This document shows positions 16,695 to 26,326 of a stretch of 32,829 bases of DNA, in pieces. The notes beneath the pieces were generated by a model, which worked only from the letters and a program-made list of their open reading frames with translations, had not been told where the DNA came from and did not search any database. This DNA comes from Fidelibacterota bacterium. Lineage in GTDB: Bacteria > Fidelibacterota > Marinisomatia > Marinisomatales > TCS55. The number at the start of each line of letters is the position of its first letter. Positions within the stretch are counted from its first letter, which is position 1. The stretch covers positions 13,709-46,537 of the forward strand of contig JAPYRG010000017.1 in assembly GCA_029936965.1 (NCBI GenBank). Direction: 5' to 3'. Both the position numbers and the translations under genes were made by a program.

Positions 16695-18061
16695 TGCTTC
16701 TACTTATAACTTTTTCTATTACTCAAATATTATTTTTTCTTATAGGTATCAATACATCTCCATTAGTGATGATTATTTTACCTATAGGTGTGATTATATT
16801 TTGGTGGTTAATTAACAATCCATCTATTTCTTTAATGTTTTTAAGTCTAACAGCAATTATTAAAGGATATTTTATTAATTATAATCCTATTTTTGAAATA
16901 TTAGATATTACTGTTGTAGCAACAATTATTATCTGGCTTGGATTAATTAAGATCCTTATCCAAGATGGTTGGAATATTCCAAAAAATTTAAAGGAAATTA
17001 TTTATATATTTATATTTTTTGGATTTGTACTTGGCCTTTCATATTTATATACACCATCCCCTGAGTATGGATTAATGAAAATAATTCGTTTTAACACCTT
17101 TGCACTAACCATGTTTTTGACTCCTTTTCTTGTAATTAAATCACCAGAAGATTCAAAAAGGCTTCTGAATTATTTTTATTTTCTTTTAGCGATTATTGTT
17201 GGTATAATGTTATTCCAATTTATTTATTTTTTAAAATGGGGAAATTTTGCAATTGTTTTAGCATATTGGAATAGAATTTCAATTCCTGGTGCAAATCCTA
17301 TACAAGTTAGTCGATATTTAGCAATTGGTGCAGCAATGTTGATAGTATTATTAATAAGAAAAAAACCTACTGATAGCATAAGTTATATTCTCATTCTATC
17401 TATAATATTATTAACGATCATTCTATCAGGATCTAGAGGTCCATTAGTAAGTATAATTTTAGGTTCAATAATCTATGCAATGCTCTATGAAAGAAATCAC
17501 TATATGAAAATTATTTTATATGCATCAATTGCAATAGGAACCATTATCTTAATTCTACTTTTATTACCTGAAAATCTGACTCAAAGGTTTTTTGATATTT
17601 CACAAGGTTCAGTTATTATTACTCAACAAGGAGTTAAAAGAGTAAGTACTATAGCAACTAGATTTGAATTTTGGTCTATGTCATTAAAATCATGGATCTC
17701 TTCAATAGTAAATTTTGTATTTGGTCTTGGATCAGGAGGTTTTAGTTCATTATTTATTTGGAGAGATTGGAGATGGTATCCACATAATATATTTTTTGAG
17801 ATCATTGTTGAGCTAGGATTTATTGGATTAACTCTATTATCATTATTTATTGCAAAAACGTATAAATTAATTAGCCAAGGTCTAAATAGAGGGTCATTTA
17901 CTGATCATTCAGCATTATGGGTAGCAGGTACAACCGTTATGTTTATTGCTGCTCAATTTTCCGGTGATATAAATGATAATAGAATCCTTTGGATGTTTCT
18001 GGCAATTTCAATAGCCTCAACGAATGTTGATAAGTTATTAGTTTTAGATACTGATAGTTAA
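16694..18061 (+). CDS. O-antigen polymerase/ligase family membrane protein (Wzy-like)
   Basis: A 455-residue inner-membrane protein with roughly eleven or twelve hydrophobic helices. It has the loop signature of the Wzy_C/O-antigen ligase family: SGSRGPLVS at about residue 243 and the late RWYPHNIFFEIIVELGFIGL region (HN..E...E.G..G). In this setting, between Wzz-type and Wzx-type genes, it most likely polymerises lipid-linked repeat units in the periplasm. A ligase (WaaL) role cannot be excluded from sequence because both families share the fold. The start overlaps the preceding stop in TAATG. A 38-base AT-rich spacer follows. Confidence 0.82.
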   Translation: MLLLITFSITQILFFLIGINTSPLVMIILPIGVIIFWWLINNPSISLMFLSLTAIIKGYFINYNPIFEILDITVVATIIIWLGLIKILIQDGWNIPKNLKEIIYIFIFFGFVLGLSYLYTPSPEYGLMKIIRFNTFALTMFLTPFLVIKSPEDSKRLLNYFYFLLAIIVGIMLFQFIYFLKWGNFAIVLAYWNRISIPGANPIQVSRYLAIGAAMLIVLLIRKKPTDSISYILILSIILLTIILSGSRGPLVSIILGSIIYAMLYERNHYMKIILYASIAIGTIILILLLLPENLTQRFFDISQGSVIITQQGVKRVSTIATRFEFWSMSLKSWISSIVNFVFGLGSGGFSSLFIWRDWRWYPHNIFFEIIVELGFIGLTLLSLFIAKTYKLISQGLNRGSFTDHSALWVAGTTVMFIAAQFSGDINDNRILWMFLAISIASTNVDKLLVLDTDS

Positions 18062-18099
18062 TAATTAACCCCTATATTATTTGCATATCTAAGCAATAA

Positions 18100-19530
18100 A
18101 TGAACATTATAAACAAAAACTTATCATTGAAATATGATATAATAGTCACTTTTATTAATGGTATTATAGTAATAGGTGGAATATTCATTTTAAATGGCCT
18201 AATTGCTCGAATACACGGATTGGATATGCTAGGTGAATTTTTATTAGTGAAAAGAACTATTTCATCAAGCATGGGAATACTCTTAATTGGTTTGAATATT
18301 GCTTTGCCAAATTATTTAAGTAGAAATTTTGATAAGTCATATGCTGATAATTCGTATGTGCTATTTATGCTTGCAACTTTTCCTTTAACTGTATTATCAA
18401 TCATTTCAGCAATATGGTTTGATATTAAGGGTTTCAATGAAAACTATTTTTGGTACTACGTGATCTTTACTTTTGGTATGTGTTCGCAATTTATGACCTA
18501 TGCTATTTTTAGAGGTTATATGAATATGATAGGTGCAAATATTATTCAATTGATTGGTGCGGCAATTATTCCAATCCTTGTTTTTATTTATGTGCCCACA
18601 TTACATGATAGTCTTTTTTGGATAGGATTTATTTCTATATTAGTTATGATTTCATCTTTTTTATTTCGTAATCAAGGTTTTCGTTTATATACAATTAATG
18701 CTGATAAAATAAAAAAATTATTTTTATATGGATTTGAGAGAGTTCCAAGTTTTATATCACAATTTATCTTATTAGCTGGTGTACCTATTTATATTGCCCA
18801 AAAAGTAGATTTTGATAGCGTTGCTTATTTTAACTCAAGCCTAAGTTTAGTCCGCCTTGCTTTAATAATTGTTAACCCTATAGGGTTAGTGTTATTACCC
18901 AGAATATCAAATAAAGTTGCAACCGGTTCACTAGAAGAAATAAATAAAAAATTATTTATATTATTAAAAGCAGGAATCTTTTTTAGTGTAATTACTTCAA
19001 TTTTTTGTTATTCGAATGCTGCACTAATTTTTAAATATTGGCTTGGTAGTGAAAGTTATAAAGGGGCACAGATCTTACGATTTACAATATTAGCTTTACC
19101 TTTTTATACGCTTGCAGGTTTAAGTAGAAGCCCAATAGATGCAATATCTGAAAGAGGATATAATTCCATCATTTATACTATATCTGCTATAATAATGTTA
19201 TTAATTCTTTATGCTGGGAAGATATTAGAATTTGATTTCTTGCATACCGCTATAATTAGTTTTTTGGCTAGCTATATAATTTTAGCTTTCCTTAGTATGT
19301 ATTTGATAAAAAAGTTTTATAAATCAAAATTATGGAACTACAAATTGTTTCGCGATATCATTGTAGGTGGATTTATTATCTACATAATTAATTATTTGCT
19401 GATAGGAATGTCAGATTTATTTCAATTATTGGGTCAGACTATTATTTATTTACTTATAGGTTTATTTTATATATTAAAGGTTAAAACGGGATGGATGGCT
19501 GAATTGAGAGGCTTTTTGTTTGCAAGATAA
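18100..19530 (+). CDS. Wzx-type polysaccharide flippase
   Basis: A 476-residue polytopic protein of the MOP (polysaccharide transporter/MurJ-like) superfamily, expected to move undecaprenyl-linked repeat units across the inner membrane. About twelve to fourteen hydrophobic segments are visible. The N-terminal half has ILNGLIARIHGLDMLGEFLLVK (here cited by residues about 26-47), a typical Wzx opening with a Gly-Glu turn. The central NPIGLVLLPRIS motif (about residue 256) is characteristic of the superfamily. Substrate cannot be read from sequence. It overlaps the next glycosyltransferase gene by 11 bases if the TTG start of that gene is right. Confidence 0.85.
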   Translation: MNIINKNLSLKYDIIVTFINGIIVIGGIFILNGLIARIHGLDMLGEFLLVKRTISSSMGILLIGLNIALPNYLSRNFDKSYADNSYVLFMLATFPLTVLSIISAIWFDIKGFNENYFWYYVIFTFGMCSQFMTYAIFRGYMNMIGANIIQLIGAAIIPILVFIYVPTLHDSLFWIGFISILVMISSFLFRNQGFRLYTINADKIKKLFLYGFERVPSFISQFILLAGVPIYIAQKVDFDSVAYFNSSLSLVRLALIIVNPIGLVLLPRISNKVATGSLEEINKKLFILLKAGIFFSVITSIFCYSNAALIFKYWLGSESYKGAQILRFTILALPFYTLAGLSRSPIDAISERGYNSIIYTISAIIMLLILYAGKILEFDFLHTAIISFLASYIILAFLSMYLIKKFYKSKLWNYKLFRDIIVGGFIIYIINYLLIGMSDLFQLLGQTIIYLLIGLFYILKVKTGWMAELRGFLFAR

Positions 19531-20626
19531 TTACAAGATATTTATTGGAACTAGTGTCCATCGATGGAATGATAACCGAATATTTCATAAAGAAGCAGTA
19601 TCGTTAGCTAAAAAATTTAATGTTGAACTGCATGCTCCTGCAGATTTTGATAAAAAGAATATAAATGGTGTCAACATTATTGGTCTTCCTACCTGGGAAA
19701 AAGAAACAGATAGAAAATTGATTAGAAAACAACTTTGGCTTAGATTAAAAAATAATGATTCAGATATATTTATTTTTCATGATCCAGAATTAATATGGAT
19801 TGGAATTAAAGCTTCAATAGTATTAAAAATTAAGGTTGTATATGATATTCATGAAAACACTATTCAATCTATAATTCGAAAAAAATGGCTTAATCCAATA
19901 GCCAAACTAATTGCAATCATTGGATATTCTTTTTTACAACAAATATCAAAATTATTCTTTGATCATTATTTTCTTGCTGAAAATTCATATAGAAATTTTA
20001 TAAAAAAAAATAGTACTGTTATTTACAATTATCCATTAAAAGTTGATTATGATCATCAAAGCACCAAAGAATTTGATTTAGTATACTTAGGAGATATAAC
20101 TGAGGATAGAGGTGCATTAATTATGGTTAAAATACTTTCCATCTTAAAAAGAAAACTTCCCAAGATTAACCTCGCTTTAATTGGTAGGGTTCCCCCAATC
20201 CTAAAGGATGATTTAGCAAATGCAATCGTGGAAAACCGATTAAAGAATAATATTAAATTGTTTGGATATATGAATTATTATGAAGCAATGCAAATAGTAT
20301 GTAAATCCAAGGTAGGATTATGTCTACTAAAACCAATAAAAAATTATATTGATTCTTATCCAACAAAACTTTTTGATTATTTGCAAGTAGGTGTTCCATG
20401 TATTTGCTCCAATTTTCCACTTTATCAAAAATTAATAGATAAATATGATGCAGGTATTTCAGTTGACCCATTAGATATTGAAGGTGTTGCAACAACCATC
20501 TATGGTTTATTAGATGATCCTGACAAATATAATAATCTATCAAAAAATGGAATTATTGCTTTAAATAACGATTACAATTGGTCCACTCAAGAAAATAAAT
20601 TATTCAATTTAGTTCAATCTTTTTAA
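19520..20626 (+). CDS. Glycosyltransferase, GT4-like (GT-B fold)
   Basis: A cytosolic GT-B glycosyltransferase of 368 residues that would add one sugar to the lipid-linked repeat unit. The N-terminal domain contains FIFHDPELI and YDIHENT. The C-terminal nucleotide-sugar domain has VYLGDITEDRGALIMV, IKLFGYMNYYEAM and the donor-site region YPTKLFDYLQVGVPCICSNF (starting near residue 279). The usual second Glu of the EX7E motif is replaced by Asp in LFDYL. Donor and acceptor are unknown. The likely start is the TTG overlapping the flippase by 11 bases, since the first beta strand (YKIFIGTSVHRW) begins right after it. Confidence 0.82.
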   Translation: MQDNYKIFIGTSVHRWNDNRIFHKEAVSLAKKFNVELHAPADFDKKNINGVNIIGLPTWEKETDRKLIRKQLWLRLKNNDSDIFIFHDPELIWIGIKASIVLKIKVVYDIHENTIQSIIRKKWLNPIAKLIAIIGYSFLQQISKLFFDHYFLAENSYRNFIKKNSTVIYNYPLKVDYDHQSTKEFDLVYLGDITEDRGALIMVKILSILKRKLPKINLALIGRVPPILKDDLANAIVENRLKNNIKLFGYMNYYEAMQIVCKSKVGLCLLKPIKNYIDSYPTKLFDYLQVGVPCICSNFPLYQKLIDKYDAGISVDPLDIEGVATTIYGLLDDPDKYNNLSKNGIIALNNDYNWSTQENKLFNLVQSF

Positions 20627-20628
20627 TT

Positions 20629-21696
20629 ATGGGTATATTAGAAATAATTCTTTGGATCAGTATAATTTTGATTATCTATTCTACTATTATTTATCTCATT
20701 TTATTAAACCTATTTAGAAATAATGATTATGTTGTAGATGAGGATTATTTACCTACAATTACATTTATTGTATGCGCATATAATGAAGAAAAAAATATTC
20801 TAAATAAATTTAATAATGTTGAGGGTCTTGAATATCCTATGGAAAAAATGCAGGTGATTCTTGCAGATGATGGTTCTGATGATAGGACAGTTGAAATTGC
20901 AAAAAGTTTCAATTTTGTTAATGTTCTTTCATTAGATAGATCAGGTAAGACTTCTGCGCAAAATGAAGCTGTAAAGATTGCAGAAAATGATATTTTAGTT
21001 TTTAGTGATGCAAATAGTATTTATCACCCAGATGCAATAAAAAAATTAGCTAGGAACTTTGCTGATCAAAGAGTTGGTGTTGTATGTGGAGAATTACGTT
21101 ATCATGAAGAGAAATCTGAAGAAAGTATATACTGGAATTATGAAATAGCTATCAAAAAAAGTGAAAGTAGAAATGGCTGGTTAATTGGAGCTAATGGCAG
21201 TATTTATGCTGTACGTAGAGAGTCATATGTCCCATTACCAAAAGATGCTATCAGTGACCATTTAGAACCTATAAAAGTATATGGGAATGGTCTTGATATT
21301 ATTTATGAATCCGAGGCAATTGCCATTGAAGATGCTCCAAAAAATGTATTGCTAAGGAAAAGACGAATTATCTTAAGAAGTTTAATATCAATGAAATATA
21401 TTTTGAATGAATTGAATCCATTTAGGAAAAGATCAATTTATATTCCTTATGTTTCCCATAAATTAATCCGATGGTTTACACCCATATTTTTATTATTAAT
21501 TTTTTTATCTAGTGGCTTATTGATTAATTATTCAAATATGTATTTGTATATGTTTTATAGCCAGATCTTTTTTTATTTGCTTGGGTTAATTATCAGCCCA
21601 ATAAGATACTTCTTAAAAGTAAATATTGCTTCTCTTTTAGCTATTATTGATTGGTTAAAAGGAAAAAAACAAGACACTTGGGAAGTAATTCGCTAA
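20629..21696 (+). CDS. Membrane glycosyltransferase family 2
   Basis: A processive-type GT2 enzyme (355 residues) resembling PgaC/hyaluronan-synthase relatives. One N-terminal membrane helix (about residues 6-28) is followed by a GT-A domain with CAYNEEKN (49-56), the UDP-binding LADDGSDD (78-85) and a divergent DxD as FSDANS (D127-A-N). The acceptor-site aspartate is in AISDHLEP (D210), and a basic LLRKRRI motif sits where processive enzymes carry (Q/R)xxRW-like residues. Two C-terminal hydrophobic regions (about 280-302 and 305-335) complete it. It is the last + strand gene before the inverted Wzi gene, with an 11-base gap between the two convergent stops. Confidence 0.83.
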   Translation: MGILEIILWISIILIIYSTIIYLILLNLFRNNDYVVDEDYLPTITFIVCAYNEEKNILNKFNNVEGLEYPMEKMQVILADDGSDDRTVEIAKSFNFVNVLSLDRSGKTSAQNEAVKIAENDILVFSDANSIYHPDAIKKLARNFADQRVGVVCGELRYHEEKSEESIYWNYEIAIKKSESRNGWLIGANGSIYAVRRESYVPLPKDAISDHLEPIKVYGNGLDIIYESEAIAIEDAPKNVLLRKRRIILRSLISMKYILNELNPFRKRSIYIPYVSHKLIRWFTPIFLLLIFLSSGLLINYSNMYLYMFYSQIFFYLLGLIISPIRYFLKVNIASLLAIIDWLKGKKQDTWEVIR

Positions 21697-21707
21697 ATAA
21701 ATAGATA

Positions 21708-23327
21708 TTACCATTCCCAACTAATTCCAAACCGAATCTGTCTGTCATCCTTGGATCTTGAATTAAAGCCACATTGAACATCAATATATCTGGATAGTTT
21801 ATAATCTATTAATAATGTAATTATTCTATTATAGTTGATTGGTTTTAGTAGTAGAGGAGTATCATTATCCAAAACTGGATCACGTTCTATGTAGCTTTGA
21901 TTAATGCTGCTACCTAAACCTGTACCTTTTCTATAGTAATCAAAAGATCCTTTAATAAATATTTTTGATGATGGAAAGAAATTAGTGCTGATACTAATTA
22001 AATCTGAGCTTGGACCAAAAGGGTGCCCCAAAGATATATTTGCAGATGAAAAAGCATTAATTGAGTCTTTATGAGAATATACCCAAGGCCTACTTAATGT
22101 ATACTCAATTCGAATGTCTGGAACAGAAGGATTGCTTGATAGAATAAAGTGCAATCCTGATTGAAAAACGAATTTATTTCCCCACCAAGGCTTAAACAGC
22201 TTTGACCAAGTTATTTCATCTAATAACATCGTTTGATAAAATCTCATATTAGGTCTTATTCTCCATGAATAATCAATGCCAATGAGAAGGTTATCTCGAT
22301 CACCAGTATTATGTTCTACAGCCCAATACCAATGAGCAGGATTTAGATAGTCTAGATCTATATTCCTATTACCATATATTGCTAATTCTGTTATTGAAAT
22401 AGTAAAATTGTTTGTTATATCTATTTCCCCTCTATGAGCTGCGATATATTTACTTGGACTATAAACTCTTTTATGCATTTCATAAGGACTGTATGGCATG
22501 AGAGAGCCGTGTAAGGATCGAAATCGAATTTTACCAAAATTAATTTGTAGACCGATATATGAGAAAGGCATTCCATCGCCTGATAGTATTGGTGAAGAAT
22601 TTGTTGACCATCCCCAGCTATGATTCTGTCTTCCAAGATTAAAATTTAACTTATCGAAATCAATAGATATTCCAGCTTGGCTATTATACCAAAAAATGGA
22701 TTTAACTTCAGGAAAATATTTAGCCCATTCATTATTGTAGTTGTACCAATCTATGCTGTCTGGCGGCAAAACAGACTCAATAATTTTTCCGTTATTTTTC
22801 CAAACCAGACGATTCATAGAAAATTGTGTGTATGCGGATATTTGTTTAGATATTATTGTTTTTAATGAAATGTTATCTTGAAAATACGTATGATAATCAT
22901 TAGAGGTTGACATGACTAGATCCTCACTCCAATCTATCCATATCGATGAACTGTCATTCTTTATACTTAAAAAATGAGGCTCTACATCATTAATATTGTA
23001 AGATAAAAGATGATTCAATTTATTTTTTTTTGAAAAAGGTAAGTTTATTCCAGAAATTTTTGGACTTATAAATTCGCTTATAAATTGTTCAGCTAATATG
23101 CGGGTGTTATTATTTATTTCATCATTTTCTTTGACCTTATTTAATAATGACAAAACTTGATCAATTGTTAAAGGCCTAACTGATTGAATCCATTGAGGCA
23201 ATATTCCATTAGTTGATTGTCTATATAAATAGGGATATACATTATGATCAGGGCTAACAGGAATTTTTTGTGCAAACAAAAATGGACATAAAATATACAC
23301 GATAGAAATTTTTATATATTGCTTCAT
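21708..23327 (-). CDS. Capsule assembly Wzi-family outer-membrane protein
   Basis: A 539-residue outer-membrane barrel related to Wzi, the lectin that anchors capsule at the cell surface. A signal peptide spans residues 1 to about 19 (cleavage near LFA-Q). The mature part is rich in alternating beta-strand motifs such as FNLGRQNHSWGWSTNSSPIL (residues about 230-249), the conserved Wzi feature. The protein ends in FGISWEW, an aromatic C-terminus expected for BAM-inserted barrels. It is the only gene of the locus on the minus strand, convergent with the GT2 gene and divergent from the phosphoglycosyl transferase gene. It is therefore transcribed from its own promoter in 23328-23577. Confidence 0.85.
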   Translation of the reverse strand: MKQYIKISIVYILCPFLFAQKIPVSPDHNVYPYLYRQSTNGILPQWIQSVRPLTIDQVLSLLNKVKENDEINNNTRILAEQFISEFISPKISGINLPFSKKNKLNHLLSYNINDVEPHFLSIKNDSSSIWIDWSEDLVMSTSNDYHTYFQDNISLKTIISKQISAYTQFSMNRLVWKNNGKIIESVLPPDSIDWYNYNNEWAKYFPEVKSIFWYNSQAGISIDFDKLNFNLGRQNHSWGWSTNSSPILSGDGMPFSYIGLQINFGKIRFRSLHGSLMPYSPYEMHKRVYSPSKYIAAHRGEIDITNNFTISITELAIYGNRNIDLDYLNPAHWYWAVEHNTGDRDNLLIGIDYSWRIRPNMRFYQTMLLDEITWSKLFKPWWGNKFVFQSGLHFILSSNPSVPDIRIEYTLSRPWVYSHKDSINAFSSANISLGHPFGPSSDLISISTNFFPSSKIFIKGSFDYYRKGTGLGSSINQSYIERDPVLDNDTPLLLKPINYNRIITLLIDYKLSRYIDVQCGFNSRSKDDRQIRFGISWEW

Positions 23328-23577
23328 AAATGAATTTTATGATTAACTAATGTTTATACAAATAGAAAGGATAATTATTTTTATTCTTTGTTGTATCATT
23401 AAATATAAAAAACTAACTTTAAATAATTGCACGGAGTTATATCGAATTAAACGTTAACAGTATTTAATAATTCATCAAATCAAATAGTTGAGGGAATTTT
23501 ACTGTTATGCGTATAGAACTTTTCGGTGTGATCCAGCTCAATGTGCATGTATCCACCAATAATATAGATTAAAGCTG
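23328..23577. promoter_or_regulatory. Divergent intergenic region between wzi-like and phosphoglycosyl-transferase genes
   Basis: This 250-base gap must hold promoters for both flanking genes, but I see no convincing -35/-10 pair. The right half (about 23500-23560) is less AT-rich than the left. It contains a possible 21-codon ORF (ATG 23507, stop 23570-23572) with a weak GAGGG 12 bases upstream of its ATG. The ORF ends 5 bases before the transferase ATG at 23578, so a leader peptide or coupled translation is conceivable. No terminator-like hairpin was found. Confidence 0.35.
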
Positions 23578-24987
23578 ATGTCTTACGAAACGTTACAGCA
23601 TCTGCGCATCCGTTTGCCAAAATGGCTAACTTCATGGTCAATATTTCTATTAGATCTAATCCCATCTTTTATTGCTTATAAATATTTTCTAATTCCTGAT
23701 CTTATAATATCTGTAAATAAAATTATTTTCTATTTTATTTGCATCCAGATATTTTGGAGTATATTATTTCTAAGTTTAAATCTCTATAACTCTTCTGCAA
23801 CATCTTCAAGATTCATTGAAATTCAGAGATTAGTCCTCACAACATTTACTATAGTTGTATTAATGATCTTTTTTGATGCAATTAATTATCTTAATTGGCC
23901 GATTAATCCGCAGACTACAGTGAGATATTGGTTTGTTTTTACATTTGGTTTTATAACTTCTAGAGTAATATTTCGAACATTTCAAAAATATTTATTAAGA
24001 AAAGGATTTGGTCGAAGCAATGCAGTAATTGTAGGATTCAATTCTCGAGGTATTGAGACTGCAAAACAAATCATTGATCATAATAATTTAGGTTATGATA
24101 TTATTGGATTTGTTCAAGCAGTTGATGATAAAAATATAAACCAATATGATTCTAGTATACCAATTTTGGGTGAAGAGAAACAATTAAAGGATATTATTCT
24201 TAACAATCAAGTTTCTGAAGTAGTGCTTGCTTTAGAACAACTGCAGCATAATAGAATGATGGAAGTAATTACGCATGCCAATGGATCGCCAGTATCAATA
24301 AAAATTGTTCCTGATATGTACGAAGTGATCAGCGGATTAGCAAGGACAGAGCAAATCTACGGTGTCCCGTTAATTCAAGTAAACCCCAATCTTAATACAT
24401 TCTATAATAAATATTTAAAGCGAGTATTAGATTTAATTATTGCTATCCCTTGCTTAATGATATTTTTACCTTTTTGGTGTATTATTTCTATTTTCATTAA
24501 GCTTGATTCTTCTGGACCTGTACTCTATAAGCAAAATAGAATGGGTGAAAATAATACAAGATTTACTGTAAGGAAATTTCGATCAATGCACTATGATGCG
24601 GAAAAAGATTCTGGGCCAGTATGGGCTTCCGATGAGGATCCGCGAATTACACGAACTGGAGACTGGTTGCGAAGGTTTAGACTTGATGAGATACCACAAT
24701 TAGTTAATGTAATTAAAGGTGAGATGAGCCTAGTTGGTCCTCGTCCAGAACGCCCTTTTTTTATTGATAAACTAATGCAAGAATTTCCATTTTATTATAG
24801 AAGGCATAAAGTCCGTCCTGGTATTACTGGTTGGTCTCAAATCAAACAACCATATGATAAAGATATAGATGATGTCCGAAAAAAATTGAAATATGATTTT
24901 TATTATATAGAGAATCTTAGTTTTTCTTTGGATGTTAAAATTTTAGCAAGCACTTTTTGGGTAATGCTTTCTGGTAAGGGTAGATAG
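23578..24987 (+). CDS. Undecaprenyl-phosphate sugar phosphotransferase (WcaJ/WbaP type)
   Basis: This polyisoprenyl-phosphate hexose-1-phosphate transferase would load the first sugar onto undecaprenyl phosphate, starting repeat-unit synthesis. Four to five N-terminal membrane helices (about residues 18-140) are followed by a Rossmann-like CoA-binding_3 domain (about 145-265). The catalytic bacterial sugar transferase domain (about 276-469) has [20 protein letters not shown] at its membrane hairpin. The catalytic dyad is D370-E371 in RLDEIPQL, next to [10 protein letters not shown] and [10 protein letters not shown]. Glucose-1-phosphate is the commonest substrate in this family, but galactose is possible. 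It is separated from the main run by the inverted Wzi gene. Confidence 0.92.
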   Translation: MSYETLQHLRIRLPKWLTSWSIFLLDLIPSFIAYKYFLIPDLIISVNKIIFYFICIQIFWSILFLSLNLYNSSATSSRFIEIQRLVLTTFTIVVLMIFFDAINYLNWPINPQTTVRYWFVFTFGFITSRVIFRTFQKYLLRKGFGRSNAVIVGFNSRGIETAKQIIDHNNLGYDIIGFVQAVDDKNINQYDSSIPILGEEKQLKDIILNNQVSEVVLALEQLQHNRMMEVITHANGSPVSIKIVPDMYEVISGLARTEQIYGVPLIQVNPNLNTFYNKYLKRVLDLIIAIPCLMIFLPFWCIISIFIKLDSSGPVLYKQNRMGENNTRFTVRKFRSMHYDAEKDSGPVWASDEDPRITRTGDWLRRFRLDEIPQLVNVIKGEMSLVGPRPERPFFIDKLMQEFPFYYRRHKVRPGITGWSQIKQPYDKDIDDVRKKLKYDFYYIENLSFSLDVKILASTFWVMLSGKGR

Positions 24988-25057
24988 TATATTTACCTAT
25001 CATTGTAAATCTTCATGAATGTCTCTAGTTTCTTTAATTACTTAATAAGAAATATAT

Positions 25058-26326
25058 ATGTTATCTCTAAATCGCATTCGAAATAATACTGATGAAATTA
25101 AGAAAGGAGTTCAGTCTAAAAATGAATCTATAAATCTAGATGATATCCTAAAAATAGATTCAGATCATAGAGAAAAAGTCCATGAACTAGATGGGCTCCG
25201 CGCGAAAAGAAATAAATCTTCGGATGCCATAGCTGAAGCAAAACGAAAAGGAATAAATTCTGATAAAGCAATAAATGATATGAGAATAGTATCAGATACA
25301 ATTAAAAAAATTGAAAATGAAGCGAATGATATAAAACAGCTATTGGTCTCTAAATTAGAAATAATCCCAAATATTCCTCATGATTCAGTGCCTATTGGAA
25401 AGGATGAGACTTCTAATGTAGTAATAAGAGAATGGGGTAAACCAACAAGTGTAGATTTTGAATTAAAATCCCATGTTGATTTAGGTACAAATCTTGGCTT
25501 ATTTGACCTTGAAAGAGGTTCAAAAATTTCAGGTTCCGGATTCCCATTATTAACTGGCCACGGATCTAAATTAGAAAGAGAATTAATTAATTTTATGTTA
25601 AATGTTCATGTTACAGAACATGGATATATAGAAATTTTCCCACCCTTTCTTACAAGATCAAAAGCCCCACATACATGTGGACAGCTTCCAAAGTTTTCTG
25701 ATGATATGTATTATATTGAAAAAGACGAACTTTATCTTATTCCTACAGCAGAGGTACCATTAACAAATTTATATGCTGATGAAATAATTGATGTAAATAA
25801 TTTACCATCAAATTACACTGCATACTCAGCTTGTTTTCGGAGAGAAGCAGGTTCATATGGTAAAGATACAAGAGGACTTTTGCGATTGCATCAATTTAAT
25901 AAAGTAGAAATGGTAAAATTTGTTACACCCGATTCATCCTATGATGAACTTGAAAAACTCACTAAAGAAGCGGAAATAATATTACAAAAACTTGGTTTAC
26001 ATTATAGAGTGATCGAATTATGTACAGGTGATCTAAGTTTTGCAGCAGCTAAGTGTTATGATTTAGAGGTATGGGCTCCAGGTGAAAAGAAATGGTTAGA
26101 AGTGTCCTCATGCAGTAATTATGAAGATTTTCAAGCTAGAAGAGGTAATATACGATATCGTCAAGCTACTGATAAAAAAGTTAATTATTTACATACACTT
26201 AATGGTTCGGGGCTGGCAACTCCTAGGCTAATGGTAGCTTTATTAGAGACTTATCAATCATCGGATGGAAAAATATTATTGCCTGAAGTGCTTCATCAGC
26301 CAATGGGTATGGAGGTCCTTGGGTAG
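25058..26326 (+). CDS. serS: Seryl-tRNA synthetase
   Basis: A class II aminoacyl-tRNA synthetase charging tRNA-Ser and tRNA-Sec. The N-terminal coiled-coil tRNA-binding arm (about residues 30-100, rich in Lys/Glu) precedes the catalytic core. Motif 2 (CFRREAGSYGKDTRGLLRLH, about residues 260-280) and motif 3 (NGSGLATPRLMVALLE, about 382-397) are intact. Serine recognition is supported by the TAEVPLTN segment. The length of 422 is standard. A 70-base gap with no clear promoter separates it from the capsule locus. The plsC TTG start follows the stop codon with no spacing. Confidence 0.97.
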   Translation: MLSLNRIRNNTDEIKKGVQSKNESINLDDILKIDSDHREKVHELDGLRAKRNKSSDAIAEAKRKGINSDKAINDMRIVSDTIKKIENEANDIKQLLVSKLEIIPNIPHDSVPIGKDETSNVVIREWGKPTSVDFELKSHVDLGTNLGLFDLERGSKISGSGFPLLTGHGSKLERELINFMLNVHVTEHGYIEIFPPFLTRSKAPHTCGQLPKFSDDMYYIEKDELYLIPTAEVPLTNLYADEIIDVNNLPSNYTAYSACFRREAGSYGKDTRGLLRLHQFNKVEMVKFVTPDSSYDELEKLTKEAEIILQKLGLHYRVIELCTGDLSFAAAKCYDLEVWAPGEKKWLEVSSCSNYEDFQARRGNIRYRQATDKKVNYLHTLNGSGLATPRLMVALLETYQSSDGKILLPEVLHQPMGMEVLG

